The notes under the pieces were generated by a model. That model searched no databases. It saw only the letters and a program-made list of their open reading frames with translations, and was not told the origin of the DNA. A DNA stretch of 36,026 nucleotides. It comes from Pseudomonadota bacterium. GTDB taxonomy: Bacteria > Pseudomonadota > Alphaproteobacteria > Rhizobiales > Devosiaceae. Below, one piece after another: positions 22,643-30,442 of the stretch. The position numbers and the translations under genes were made by a program. Position 1 is the stretch's first letter. Every line of letters starts with the position of its first letter. The DNA is taken from positions 1 through 36,026 of the forward strand of contig JAEWCE010000282.1 of NCBI GenBank assembly GCA_023390785.1, given 5' to 3'.

Positions 22643-24874
22643 CTACGCATCGACGTCGCGGAACAAGCCTTCATATGGAGATGCCATGTGTCCGGCCGCG
22701 CTGACTGGGGAGGACACTGACGGCGGCTCAGTGTACTCGTTCTGCATGTCTGAGATGTACGAACGTATGCTTCGTTCGGCCGAGTCCAGCAACAGTTTCG
22801 CCTCGGCGATCGGCAGCACAGCCCGCGCGTAGCGTTCAAGCGAACTCCGCAGTTCGTCGAACTGCTCTTCAGGAGGATACTCACTGTCCCACGCCGACTT
22901 TACGCGTGACAGATGAGCGCCGACATTGCCTAGGACGTGGACACGCGCTTCTTCAAAGGTTTCGTACTCCTCGTCGTCGGTAAGAACCGAGGCGATATCG
23001 TCATCTTGTAGCATGCTGGCATCGGCTTCCTCGATCACAGCGTCTTTTAGCCTCTCGAAGAAATTTCGCCGGAGGTCTTCCGGCAGCAGACCAAGCTTGT
23101 GAAGCCGGCACACGAGGGCGGTGTCCGGGTCTTGAGCAATGGGGACGACAAAACTACGGAGGCTGTTCAGGATGTCGGGTCGCATGGCTATGAGGCGCTC
23201 CGCAAATTCCCGGTCCGCTCGATAGGAGACAAAGCTGCGCAGGCTGTACACGCCTTGCAGCCTGAGCCGCTCGAGCAACAGGTCATAGCTAGCCGGCATG
23301 ACCCTGACGGACGCGCCGGCGAGCTCGACGTCACCGCAGATCACCTCGCGCATGAGAGTCTCGGGCTTAGCGCCCCTCAGAAAATATGTGACGTATTCCG
23401 GGTTCGAAGCGACGTACTTCGAAAATGCATCACCAATCGTGGGATGCTTGTACGTCCAGTACCGCCCTTTCTCGTTGTACGCGAGATTGGCGAGGCTGCC
23501 GTTCAACGAGTTCAATGCATCTCGTATGTTGGCGCCGCTGACACCGAATGCTGACGCGACATCGCGAAGAATGTCGTTCTCGAGGACTGGCGAAGGCACA
23601 GTGCCACCCGAAAGGTAGATAAGCGCCACCGCCGCACGTGTTGCCGCATCGAGGCCAGAGATGGTGTCGAAAAGAAAGTCCTGAGGTTCGGCAAAGAACC
23701 GCTCGAGGTTTTCCTTTGACGGAACGAGCGCGCCAGCAAAGAAGTTGGAGCCAAGGCGCCTCGCAGTTTCGGGCAGGAAATCACCGCGCGTGGCAAGTTC
23801 GGGCAAGAATGGCTTGATCTTGGTGCGAAACTTTTGCGGCTGATCACCCATGCGTATGTGGTTGAACAGAATCTGCGCGCGTTCCGGCTCCGCAAGCTTT
23901 TGCACGTTGATGACAACCTGGCTCTGATTAAGCAGGGGAAATGCGTGCAACTTGAGATCGCCTTTCGCACGCTCCCAAATGTAGTCGCGGCTAGTGAGAA
24001 GAAAGCGGGTTCCTCGTTTTACGGCGGCCTGCATGAGCGGAAGAATGCGATTCCAGCTCTCGGCGCTGTCGCGTTGATACTGCGTGCTACCCCACGCGTC
24101 GTCGATCCAGAAGAACTGCGACTCCTTGGGGTTCAAATGCTGTTCGACCTGTTCCGGGGAAGTTGCACGAAGTGTGAGCGATTTCCAGATATCGGCAGCA
24201 CCGACAGCTAGACCTGCACCAATGGTAGACTTTCCCGCCGCGGGAGCGCCTAAAAGCAGCACGAAGTTGTGCCGAGAAATTGCCTCGACGCTACGTCGGT
24301 GGGCATCAGTGATCACAAGCTTCTTGAGGTCATCGCCCATCGCGCTGAGGATCATGCTGGCCTGCTCGTACGCTCTCTCGTCCAATATCTGGCTAAGGTC
24401 ACCGAGGCCGTACAGACGAGGCACTAGCATCCGCAGTCGTGCCGACTCCTGAATTTGGCCGACCAACCACTCCCGGCCAAAAACACGGCAGCGTTTGACC
24501 CCTACAGCCTCGAACTGAGCCACGATTTCTTGCTCACTAACGCCGGAAACGGGGTGGTTGGTAATAACGATGTAGTCGGTCGCCAGCCCGCGAGCCACCA
24601 ACGCTTGGGCTTTTGCCAGCTCGTCGGAGAGCATGGCGGCGGTGAGGTGTTCATGTGGGAGGGAAGTGAATTTGCATTGAATGGTCGATCTGCCTGCGTC
24701 GCTCCCCGAGGCCCACGAGCCCACAAAGGCGCCGTCTCGACCCCCGTCCTTTGACGGTAAGAAAAATTGCACGGGGCGCTTCAGGCATTCCTGTGCGACT
24801 GACACACACAGATCCTGAAACGCCTTCCAACCAAGAGTGTGCAGTTCGTAAGTTGGAATTGGAACGGCGGGCAT
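22643..24874 (-). CDS. Restriction endonuclease-like STAND NTPase (defence protein)
   Basis: A 743-residue protein. An N-terminal PD-(D/E)xK nuclease-like domain has GWKAFQDLC, GGRDGAF (catalytic Asp at about D47) and QCK (66-68), as in Mrr-type enzymes. It is followed by a STAND NTPase with Walker A GAPAAGKS (209-216) and Walker B FFWIDD (254-259), and about 350 residues of helical C-terminal sensor region. The layout matches nSTAND3-type proteins fused to nuclease effectors; STAND proteins typically recognise a phage product, oligomerise and activate the effector. The ATG at 24874 lies 7 bp after the ietS stop, so it is the third gene of the ietA-ietS operon. A longer frame would overlap ietS. 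It could be an independent system that shares the transcript. Confidence 0.87.
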   Translation of the reverse strand: MPAVPIPTYELHTLGWKAFQDLCVSVAQECLKRPVQFFLPSKDGGRDGAFVGSWASGSDAGRSTIQCKFTSLPHEHLTAAMLSDELAKAQALVARGLATDYIVITNHPVSGVSEQEIVAQFEAVGVKRCRVFGREWLVGQIQESARLRMLVPRLYGLGDLSQILDERAYEQASMILSAMGDDLKKLVITDAHRRSVEAISRHNFVLLLGAPAAGKSTIGAGLAVGAADIWKSLTLRATSPEQVEQHLNPKESQFFWIDDAWGSTQYQRDSAESWNRILPLMQAAVKRGTRFLLTSRDYIWERAKGDLKLHAFPLLNQSQVVINVQKLAEPERAQILFNHIRMGDQPQKFRTKIKPFLPELATRGDFLPETARRLGSNFFAGALVPSKENLERFFAEPQDFLFDTISGLDAATRAAVALIYLSGGTVPSPVLENDILRDVASAFGVSGANIRDALNSLNGSLANLAYNEKGRYWTYKHPTIGDAFSKYVASNPEYVTYFLRGAKPETLMREVICGDVELAGASVRVMPASYDLLLERLRLQGVYSLRSFVSYRADREFAERLIAMRPDILNSLRSFVVPIAQDPDTALVCRLHKLGLLPEDLRRNFFERLKDAVIEEADASMLQDDDIASVLTDDEEYETFEEARVHVLGNVGAHLSRVKSAWDSEYPPEEQFDELRSSLERYARAVLPIAEAKLLLDSAERSIRSYISDMQNEYTEPPSVSSPVSAAGHMASPYEGLFRDVDA

Positions 24875-24881
24875 GTCGGGA

Positions 24882-27377
24882 CTAGACTTCGATGACGATC
24901 GGAACGCCGATCTGGTTCGCAACTGACGTGTACAGTTCGGTCTCGACGCCCGGCGTCTCGATTGTCACGATGAGGGAGTAACGCGCAGTTTTCCTCCATC
25001 CCTCGAGCTGGGGCCGCTTATTCCACCAGCCCATTGTCGGGTAGACGCCAACGTGGCCTCGTGCGGCAAGCGCTGCGGCAGTTCCGCGCCAGACATCGGA
25101 GTGCACCGATCCGAGGGAAGTAAACGACCTTTGCGAGTATCCGAAATCCCAACCCGGATCGGCGAGTCCCGCGGGTTCATAGTCTTCGTCGCGGCCGGCC
25201 TTGTTGATCCGCTGCTGAAATGCAGCAGGGCTTTCGAGGGGGTTGATCACTGCAAAGCGCAAACCGTGGGAGGGATAGCCATACCGAGCAGTCCATCCGC
25301 GCTCGCCCGGACTTGGTTCGATGAAGTACGACAAGGTTACGCGCATTACGACAGGGGTGTCGCCGAGTTCGTCCAACACGTCGATAGGCCACGGGAGGGG
25401 ATGCAGGCGCATCTCTCGTGTCTTCACCCGTCCGTCATCCTCATCTTTGAAGAACGGCTGCAGGTCACTTTCCACTACCAGCGTCAGAGAGTTGTCCAGG
25501 CTGGAGAGCAGACGCGTAAGGTTAGGAGTCCCTCGACCAAAACAGCGCAGCAGACTTCTGAAGTCGACAACGCCATTGGCATTGCGGAAGCGATCGATCA
25601 TCGCGGGGGTCCACTCGGCCGAATGGATCATCAGCGCGCGAACGGTCTCGGGCTGGAGGTTAGGGTATTTGGCCCAAAGCATCGCGGCAAATCGTGAAGC
25701 GAGCGCCGTCGCGGCGCTGGTGTCGCCGAACACCTTAAAGGGACGGTTGAACGCAAAGTCGTGCGCTGTGCTGAGCAGCTGTAATCCGTTGTCGATGTAG
25801 TCCGGGTCCTCGAACTCGTCGTTGCGGCCCATATTGCCGGCCTCCATAACGATGTCGGGCTTCAACGGCCACTTACCCCAGGTCACCGACGTGCAACTGG
25901 CGGGTGAAAGGTCTCCAGCTATTGCAAGCGGTAGCCAGCCGGGGTTCGTCTCAGCGTCGATCGTGATCTTCTCTGTGTAGCCGCCGATTGTGAGTGCGTT
26001 CCACGCCTGCGCGGGGTCATGAATCCCATCGGTGAGATTTGAATCTGGATAGTTTCGTCGAGCCGCCTCGTCGGTATTGCCAGCGGAGATCATGATGAGG
26101 CGCTTTTGTTCATCCTCGTCATCACTGCCCGAGGCTAATGCGTCTATGGCCGCAGACCATGACGAGGGACGGCCGCGATCGCGCCCGTCAGGTGCCGTCA
26201 CCGCCATGCAAAAGACGCGGTTGCGGTCGCCGTTGACCTCGGCACGATAGGTGGCCTCGCGACTGACAGCACCGTAGAGTTCAAGCGGGTTCGGATCGTT
26301 CGGATTCATTATCTTCACGGACTCCAGTCTATGCGAAACCTGCACGGGTCCCGCGCCTTGGAGAACGTCCGTCAGATCACCAAAGAGGCTTAATCCGCCC
26401 ATTGGCGTGCCGTGAGCCATACTGTCGTTAGTTCCCCACGCCGGTTTTTGGGTGTGGAGATCTGCCGCAGAGATTGAGCCTGCCAAGAGAGGATGTTGAT
26501 GATTGATGCCGGAATCCAGAAGGCAGACGTAAGGCGCTCCAATTGGTGCTGGCTCCAGCCGGTCGGCAAGATTGTCCAGCCACGCTTGCTGCTCCAGACT
26601 GGGCAAGCCGGCGAAATATGCGGCTGTCGTTCGGGGAATTCGTAGCTCGGCGATCATCCCCAGAATTTCTATTGATCGGCCTAGGTTTTCGGCGGTACCC
26701 CGGACGACCACGATGGTGCGGTCGACAAAGCCGATGACTTGGTTGCCGACTTCGAGATCGAACTGCTGGGCATGCTCCCGCAGGCGATCGAGCTGACTGG
26801 CGGCGCCGTCTTTGCGCAACCAAAGCTCCCAATTGATGGCGTGCGACGTGTTGGGAAAAGCCATCTCCGGTTCGGTCCACAGCGCCTCAAGTGCCGCAAG
26901 CCGGATGTCCGAAATACTCTCAACGAGATCCTGGTTCTTTGGCCTCGTAGGGCCGCCCTCTTTGCGGGGCTTCGTCATCTCGTCGCGATAGGCTTCGACC
27001 CGTTTGACGAAGAGGGGCAGCTTCCCATCGGGTACGAATACAGTCGCGAGTTGCCGATTGTCGGGTGTCGTTTTGACGGTGCAAAGCTCGATCCCGCTTT
27101 TGGCGAGATCGAGACTTTCGAACTTCAGATCGAAGTTGGGCTCGCTCTCGAACGAGACATAGATGCCGCGCCCGTCCTCTATCCCGAGAGCCGTTTGCTC
27201 GGCGACGCGATTTTGATTTTCCTGTGTGACGACATCGAGCCGTGCAGAGAGATCAGCTGCATGTTGCGCACGGCTCCTGGCAGGCCGTTCGAACTGCTCG
27301 CGAGGACCCGAGCTTGGGCTGGTGAAGGCAATGGGGTCTGGACCTGCAGGTACGAAGATATGCGGGTGTTGAGCCAA
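24882..27377 (-). CDS. ietS: IetS-like subtilisin-family serine protease
   Basis: An 831-residue protein with no signal peptide. The S8 triad is visible: Asp288 in YVCLLDSGINHQHPLL, His322 in SMAHGTPMGG, and Ser554 in GDTSAATALASRF, with the oxyanion Asn434 in MISAGN. About 280 residues precede the protease domain and about 250 follow it. Paired with an AAA ATPase this is the IetAS module, first described as a toxin-antitoxin-like stability system on Agrobacterium Ti plasmids and later as an antiphage defence system; IetS is the toxic protease. The start is TTG 27377, with GGGAGG 4-5 nt upstream, 18 bp after the ietA stop. The cytoplasmic substrate is unknown. Confidence 0.9.
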   Translation of the reverse strand: MAQHPHIFVPAGPDPIAFTSPSSGPREQFERPARSRAQHAADLSARLDVVTQENQNRVAEQTALGIEDGRGIYVSFESEPNFDLKFESLDLAKSGIELCTVKTTPDNRQLATVFVPDGKLPLFVKRVEAYRDEMTKPRKEGGPTRPKNQDLVESISDIRLAALEALWTEPEMAFPNTSHAINWELWLRKDGAASQLDRLREHAQQFDLEVGNQVIGFVDRTIVVVRGTAENLGRSIEILGMIAELRIPRTTAAYFAGLPSLEQQAWLDNLADRLEPAPIGAPYVCLLDSGINHQHPLLAGSISAADLHTQKPAWGTNDSMAHGTPMGGLSLFGDLTDVLQGAGPVQVSHRLESVKIMNPNDPNPLELYGAVSREATYRAEVNGDRNRVFCMAVTAPDGRDRGRPSSWSAAIDALASGSDDEDEQKRLIMISAGNTDEAARRNYPDSNLTDGIHDPAQAWNALTIGGYTEKITIDAETNPGWLPLAIAGDLSPASCTSVTWGKWPLKPDIVMEAGNMGRNDEFEDPDYIDNGLQLLSTAHDFAFNRPFKVFGDTSAATALASRFAAMLWAKYPNLQPETVRALMIHSAEWTPAMIDRFRNANGVVDFRSLLRCFGRGTPNLTRLLSSLDNSLTLVVESDLQPFFKDEDDGRVKTREMRLHPLPWPIDVLDELGDTPVVMRVTLSYFIEPSPGERGWTARYGYPSHGLRFAVINPLESPAAFQQRINKAGRDEDYEPAGLADPGWDFGYSQRSFTSLGSVHSDVWRGTAAALAARGHVGVYPTMGWWNKRPQLEGWRKTARYSLIVTIETPGVETELYTSVANQIGVPIVIEV

Positions 27378-27395
27378 AAAGCCTCCCTCGAGTCA

Positions 27396-28382
27396 TCAAT
27401 CCTTGCGCTGACTAAGGGCGTGTTTGCGATCGTTGATTGCGCGGGAAATATCCGGCTGTGTTACGCGATCGCGACCATGAATAATGGCGTCCTTAATGGC
27501 ATCTTCTGCCGCGCGTGAAATATCTGCAAAGCTCAGTCCGTGCGCCAGCGTTGCCAGCTTGGACCACTGAATGCGGTAAGTCTTGAACAGCCCAAGCTTG
27601 ACCCTTAGGGCCTCGACGGCGAGCTCACCTGTCGGCAACTGGTACGTGATCACGTCGTCAAAGCGACGAAACAGCGCCGGGTCCAGCATGCCGATCTGAT
27701 TTGTCGCCGCAACGATTAGGCTGTCCGAGTGGTCCTGCTCGACCATTTGCAGAAAGCTGTTCACGATGCGCCTGATTTCCCCGACGTCGTTCGAGGCGTC
27801 GCGGGCGGTACCAATGCTGTCGAACTCATCGAACAGGTAAACACCGCGCGTCTGGCTTAGCGTTTCAAAAATGACGCGGAGCTTAGCAGCCGTCTCTCCC
27901 ATGAACTTCGTGATGAGACCGTCTAGTCGGACCACGAAGAGAGGTAGGCCCAGCTCTCCCGCGAGTGCATAGGCTGTTAGGGTCTTTCCGGTGCCAGGTT
28001 TTCCCGACAAGAGTATCTTGCGGCGCGGAGCGAGGCCGCGTCCGCGGATGGCTTGGATCGAACGCTGTTCCTTTATGACGCGCTCGAGTTTTGCCCTTGT
28101 GTCCTCGGCAAGAACCATGTCGGAAAGTCTGACTTCGGGATACGAGACGGCAAGGAGTTCCGATGCCTCTCCTTTTGGTCTCGCAAGCGGTATGGCGCCT
28201 TTAACATGCGACCGAGGGCGGGATTTTGCCTTGTCGATGAGGGCACGGATTTCTTCAGCGAGTTTTCCGTGCCCGAGACGTGCCTCATGCGCTGCGATCT
28301 GCATGGCGACCGCATAAAAATGCCCTTCATCTCCGTCAGACAGGGATGAGATGAGAGCTTTTACTTGGTCGGCGCTAGGCAT
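27396..28382 (-). CDS. ietA: IetA-like AAA ATPase
   Basis: A 328-residue protein. About 80 N-terminal residues are helical and precede an AAA core with Walker A GKPGTGKT (127-134), Walker B YLFDEFD (182-188), sensor-1 Asn in AATNQ (228) and arginine-finger-like RRFDD (239-243). It is known as the partner that restrains or operates the IetS protease. ATG 28382 is preceded by GGAG; a frame continuing to 28526 runs through the promoter and is not likely to be translated. It is the first gene of the operon ietA-ietS-STAND. Confidence 0.9.
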   Translation of the reverse strand: MPSADQVKALISSLSDGDEGHFYAVAMQIAAHEARLGHGKLAEEIRALIDKAKSRPRSHVKGAIPLARPKGEASELLAVSYPEVRLSDMVLAEDTRAKLERVIKEQRSIQAIRGRGLAPRRKILLSGKPGTGKTLTAYALAGELGLPLFVVRLDGLITKFMGETAAKLRVIFETLSQTRGVYLFDEFDSIGTARDASNDVGEIRRIVNSFLQMVEQDHSDSLIVAATNQIGMLDPALFRRFDDVITYQLPTGELAVEALRVKLGLFKTYRIQWSKLATLAHGLSFADISRAAEDAIKDAIIHGRDRVTQPDISRAINDRKHALSQRKD

Positions 28383-28469
28383 AGTTCTCCGCGTACGTGG
28401 CGAGGCATTGGCGCTCGCAGCAAACGCGAACACACGCACCAGAGTGCGGTCAGAACCCCCACGAAAAAT

Positions 28470-28528
28470 ATTGTACCTTTCCTGAGGCCGGAGGCAAAGA
28501 ATTCTATGAAAGCCGAGACTTTTCATAG
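28470..28528 (-). promoter_or_regulatory. ietA operon promoter with adjacent inverted repeat
   Basis: On the minus strand TTGCCT (28492-28497) and TACAAT (28470-28475) are 16 bp apart. Just upstream of the -35 box, ctatgaaa (28504-28511) and tttcatag (28521-28528) form a perfect 8-bp inverted repeat with a 9-nt centre, a plausible operator. The leader to the ATG is about 80 nt. Confidence 0.55.
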
Positions 28529-28602
28529 AGTTCCCGGGCCATCCGCGAAGTGCAGCTTCCGGGGTGGGTGCACCTCAGTACGACTCACCGCCAAAGGCAG
28601 AT

Positions 28603-28913
28603 TGGTGCGGGCGGAGGGACTCGAACCCTCACGGGGTATACACCCCAACGGATTTTCTTACCTGCTACGGCTTTCGCCGCCGCTTGAGGTGCCTCAAGCG
28701 TTTGGGGTCTGGACTATCCCTTCACCTTAGCCGTTCGGCTTTAGGTGCTGCCCGTCTAGTCTCTACACCTTCCACCGGTACCGGTGGCTTGGCTCGGGAT
28801 TACCATGTTGGAGGCTTCCCCGAGTTTGAGCAGTTCTGCTCCCCGGGTTTCCCGCAGGGGCACTCAAATTGATCCGCTTAAGTCCGTTGCGTCTACCATT
28901 CCGCCACGCCCGC
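28603..28913 (-). tRNA. tRNA-Leu(UAA) interrupted by a group I intron (element-borne)
   Basis: Exon 1 (28913-28880, 34 nt) gives the 5' acceptor strand gcgggcg, D arm and anticodon 5' strand ending acgga-ctt. Exon 2 (28656-28603, 54 nt) begins aaaa-tccgt, followed by a long variable arm (ggggt gtat acccc), T arm (gaggg ttcgagt ccctc), cgcccgc, A and CCA. Joined, they make an 88-nt leucine tRNA with anticodon loop cttaaaa, anticodon UAA. The body differs at many positions from the split host tRNA, so it is not a simple duplicate. It sits between ietA and the integrase and probably supplies the decoding function lost when the element inserted. Confidence 0.93.
28657..28879 (-). ncRNA. Group I self-splicing intron, 223 nt, in the tRNA-Leu anticodon loop
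   Basis: The intron begins after U34 of the anticodon and ends in G (...ggtaag). P1 can form between exon ACUU plus intron AAG and the internal guide uuuGAGU (intron nt 12-18), placing the expected U-G pair at the 5' splice site. Core elements are visible: P-like AATCCCGAGCC (28791-28801), R-like gtgtagagactagacggg (28768-28751) and S-like aagggatagtccag (28722-28709). These match the tRNA-Leu introns of cyanobacteria in sequence and position. There is no open frame for a homing endonuclease. Confidence 0.92.
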
Positions 28914-29035
28914 GCACGAAACGATCATACTGATAGACAAGGAAACTGCCAGAACAAAATGCTGAGGAGTTTCAAGGCTGTGGAGTTGCGGTTTAGAGCA
29001 TAGCTGAAGTGGTCGGGCTAGCAGATTTGCCGAGG
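28914..29035. promoter_or_regulatory. tRNA-Leu promoter region
   Basis: About 120 bp separate the integrase stop and the tRNA 5' end. On the minus strand CTGGCA, 17 bp, TATGAT can be read just upstream of the tRNA, a weak but plausible promoter independent of the disrupted host gene. Confidence 0.4.
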
Positions 29036-30226
29036 TTATGCAGGCTCGATCCCTTCATCTTCGACCCTCGTGTAGGCCGGCTTGAGGCGACGGACGTTGA
29101 TTAGAGCCGTGTCGAGGCTATTAGCGATGTGCGAGGCATAGTATTTCTGGATCATCTCGACGCTTGTCCGACAGTTCTTCGCGATCTGGTAGATGTCGGC
29201 GCCCTCCATGAGGCGTAGGCAGATGTAAGTGTGACGAAGGCTGTACGCGGTTCGGCGTTGCCCTTCGCGATCGATCTTGAGCTTCTCCTCATCGAGGATC
29301 GCTTCAAACAGCTGACGATGCCCGCCTTTCGGGAACAGCTTGTCCTCCGGTTGCGGCGAGTTGCGCTTGACCAGTCGCTGGAATGGCAACACTGCGCCCG
29401 GCATGCTCTTGCAATAGCCGACACCGCGCTTGCCACGAACGCTGATGAGCAGGATGCGCTCCTCGGTGGCCGTGTCGTCAACAATTTCCACGTCGCGGTA
29501 TTCGAGGCGGTTGGCCTCGTCAGGCCGAAGGCCGGTGTTGGCCATGAACAGCACATAGTCGTGCAACTGTTCCGACTGCCATGCCCAGCGGCTCTTCTTG
29601 GGGGCGTTCGCCCGGCGCCGTGTCGCCTCATACAGCCGCTTGTACTCCTCCGGCGAGAACCAAGCCCGGTGGCTGACTTTCCCATTGCTGCGGTATGGCT
29701 CGGAGAGGTCTGGCAGATGATCAATCCAACCGTGACGCAAGGCGGTTTTCAGGACCTGCCGCAACGTCACCATCTCCTGGTGCATCGTGTTGCGCGCCGG
29801 GGGCTTTCCCCACTTCTCAACCGCAATGTTGCGCCGGTGAATGCGGTACTCTTGGACGAGACCGGTGGTGACCTCGGCCAGATATTTCTCCCCGAAGAAT
29901 GGGGTCAGGTAGTTCTTGATCCGGAGCTTGTGCTGCTCGACGTACCACGCGTTCCGCTGCCCCTCCGTGATCAGTTCGTACTCACGTTCGAACTGCTCGG
30001 CGGCGTGTTTGAACTTCTTACCGGAGAGGATGTCGCCACGATGGGCCTTGCCGCGGAGTTCGAGGTACCAATCCTCGGCCCACGCCACCGCCGCGCGAAA
30101 CTCCTCAAGCTTGGTCGATACCCGGTGGTTTGCGCCGGCGAGGAACGTCGAGCACTGCCAGAAACGTGAGTTGTCACGCTTATAGACGTGGAGCTTTCCG
30201 TCCATGAGGGAGTGGGTCGTAGCCAT
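29036..30226 (-). CDS. int: Site-specific tyrosine recombinase (integrase of the element)
   Basis: A 396-residue protein. The N-terminal half includes an arm/core-binding region (KHAAEQFEREYELITEGQ onwards) and the catalytic domain shows Arg234 in NTGLRPDEANRLEYRD, R331 in AYSLRHTYICLRL, and Tyr nucleophile 362/363 in IQKYYASH. The usual His positions are Tyr and Cys, as in some phage and island integrases. It lies 140 bp from attR, transcribed away from it, the normal place for the integrase of an element. I favour ATG 30226 over an upstream TTG at 30265. It would act on the 13-bp core in the tRNA-Leu anticodon loop. Confidence 0.92.
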   Translation of the reverse strand: MATTHSLMDGKLHVYKRDNSRFWQCSTFLAGANHRVSTKLEEFRAAVAWAEDWYLELRGKAHRGDILSGKKFKHAAEQFEREYELITEGQRNAWYVEQHKLRIKNYLTPFFGEKYLAEVTTGLVQEYRIHRRNIAVEKWGKPPARNTMHQEMVTLRQVLKTALRHGWIDHLPDLSEPYRSNGKVSHRAWFSPEEYKRLYEATRRRANAPKKSRWAWQSEQLHDYVLFMANTGLRPDEANRLEYRDVEIVDDTATEERILLISVRGKRGVGYCKSMPGAVLPFQRLVKRNSPQPEDKLFPKGGHRQLFEAILDEEKLKIDREGQRRTAYSLRHTYICLRLMEGADIYQIAKNCRTSVEMIQKYYASHIANSLDTALINVRRLKPAYTRVEDEGIEPA

Positions 30227-30265
30227 ACAAGATTTCTCGTCGTCCAGGGTCCAATGAGTGTGCAA

Positions 30266-30364
30266 AATGTGTAATGGATGTGTAGCACACTACCGCACGA
30301 CTGAAAACGTTTATCTATATGATTACAAATGTATTTTTGGCCAAGGTTGGTCGAATTTTTCCGG
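30266..30364. other. AT-rich right end of the island (attP arm region)
   Basis: About 100 bp, much more AT-rich than its surroundings, between the integrase gene and the attR core. It contains repeats of tgtg/caca type (tgtgcaaaatgtgtaatggatgtgtagcacac) that may be integrase arm or excisionase sites and must include the integrase promoter. No gene. Confidence 0.45.
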
Positions 30365-30377
30365 TTTTAAGTCCCGT
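30365..30377. repeat. attR core (13-bp direct repeat)
   Basis: ttttaagtcccgt, identical to 2887-2899, at the junction of the island with the 5' half of the split tRNA-Leu. Confidence 0.88.
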
Positions 30378-30402
30378 ATGTCTACCATTCCATCACGCCC
30401 GC
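30365..30402 (-). pseudogene. 5' half of the split host tRNA-Leu(UAA) (attR side)
   Basis: The minus strand from 30402 reads gcgggcgtgatggaatggta, then gacatacgggacttaaaa: acceptor 5' strand, D arm and anticodon stem-loop up to the core, after which island sequence (ccggaaaaattcg) replaces the 3' half. The gcgggcg strand pairs with cgcccgc in the left half at 2840-2899. The original promoter presumably lies to its right, so a truncated transcript running into the island is possible. Confidence 0.9.
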
Positions 30403-30442
30403 GCGAGACTGGAAGTACGTGGAGCGCGGCGGCAAGGCAATG

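Larger units (their letters stand above)
2887..30377. mobile_element. Integrative mobilizable element inserted in tRNA-Leu(UAA)
   Basis: The element is bounded by a 13-bp direct repeat (ttttaagtcccgt) at 2887-2899 and 30365-30377, each copy continuous with one half of the same tRNA gene. An integrase gene lies just inside the right end. Cargo includes a relaxase, MobC-like protein and coupling protein, an antirestriction protein, a toxin-antitoxin pair, the ietAS/STAND defence operon, exported proteins and a replacement tRNA-Leu. Several blocks (3255-4877, 10475-12482, 22643-28382) are visibly richer in A+T than the chromosomal flanks, suggesting separate acquisition. There are no T4SS or replication genes, so self-transfer is unlikely and mobilization by a helper is inferred. 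Confidence 0.88.

Noticed and set aside
28603..28913. tRNA-Leu broken by a small insertion
   Set aside because: The inserted 223 nt carry the conserved core of a group I intron, start after U34 and end in G, so this is an intron-containing gene and not a disrupted one.
2900..30364. CRISPR array or type IV secretion genes within the island
   Set aside because: No regular direct-repeat/spacer pattern and no VirB/Trb-like proteins were found on either strand.
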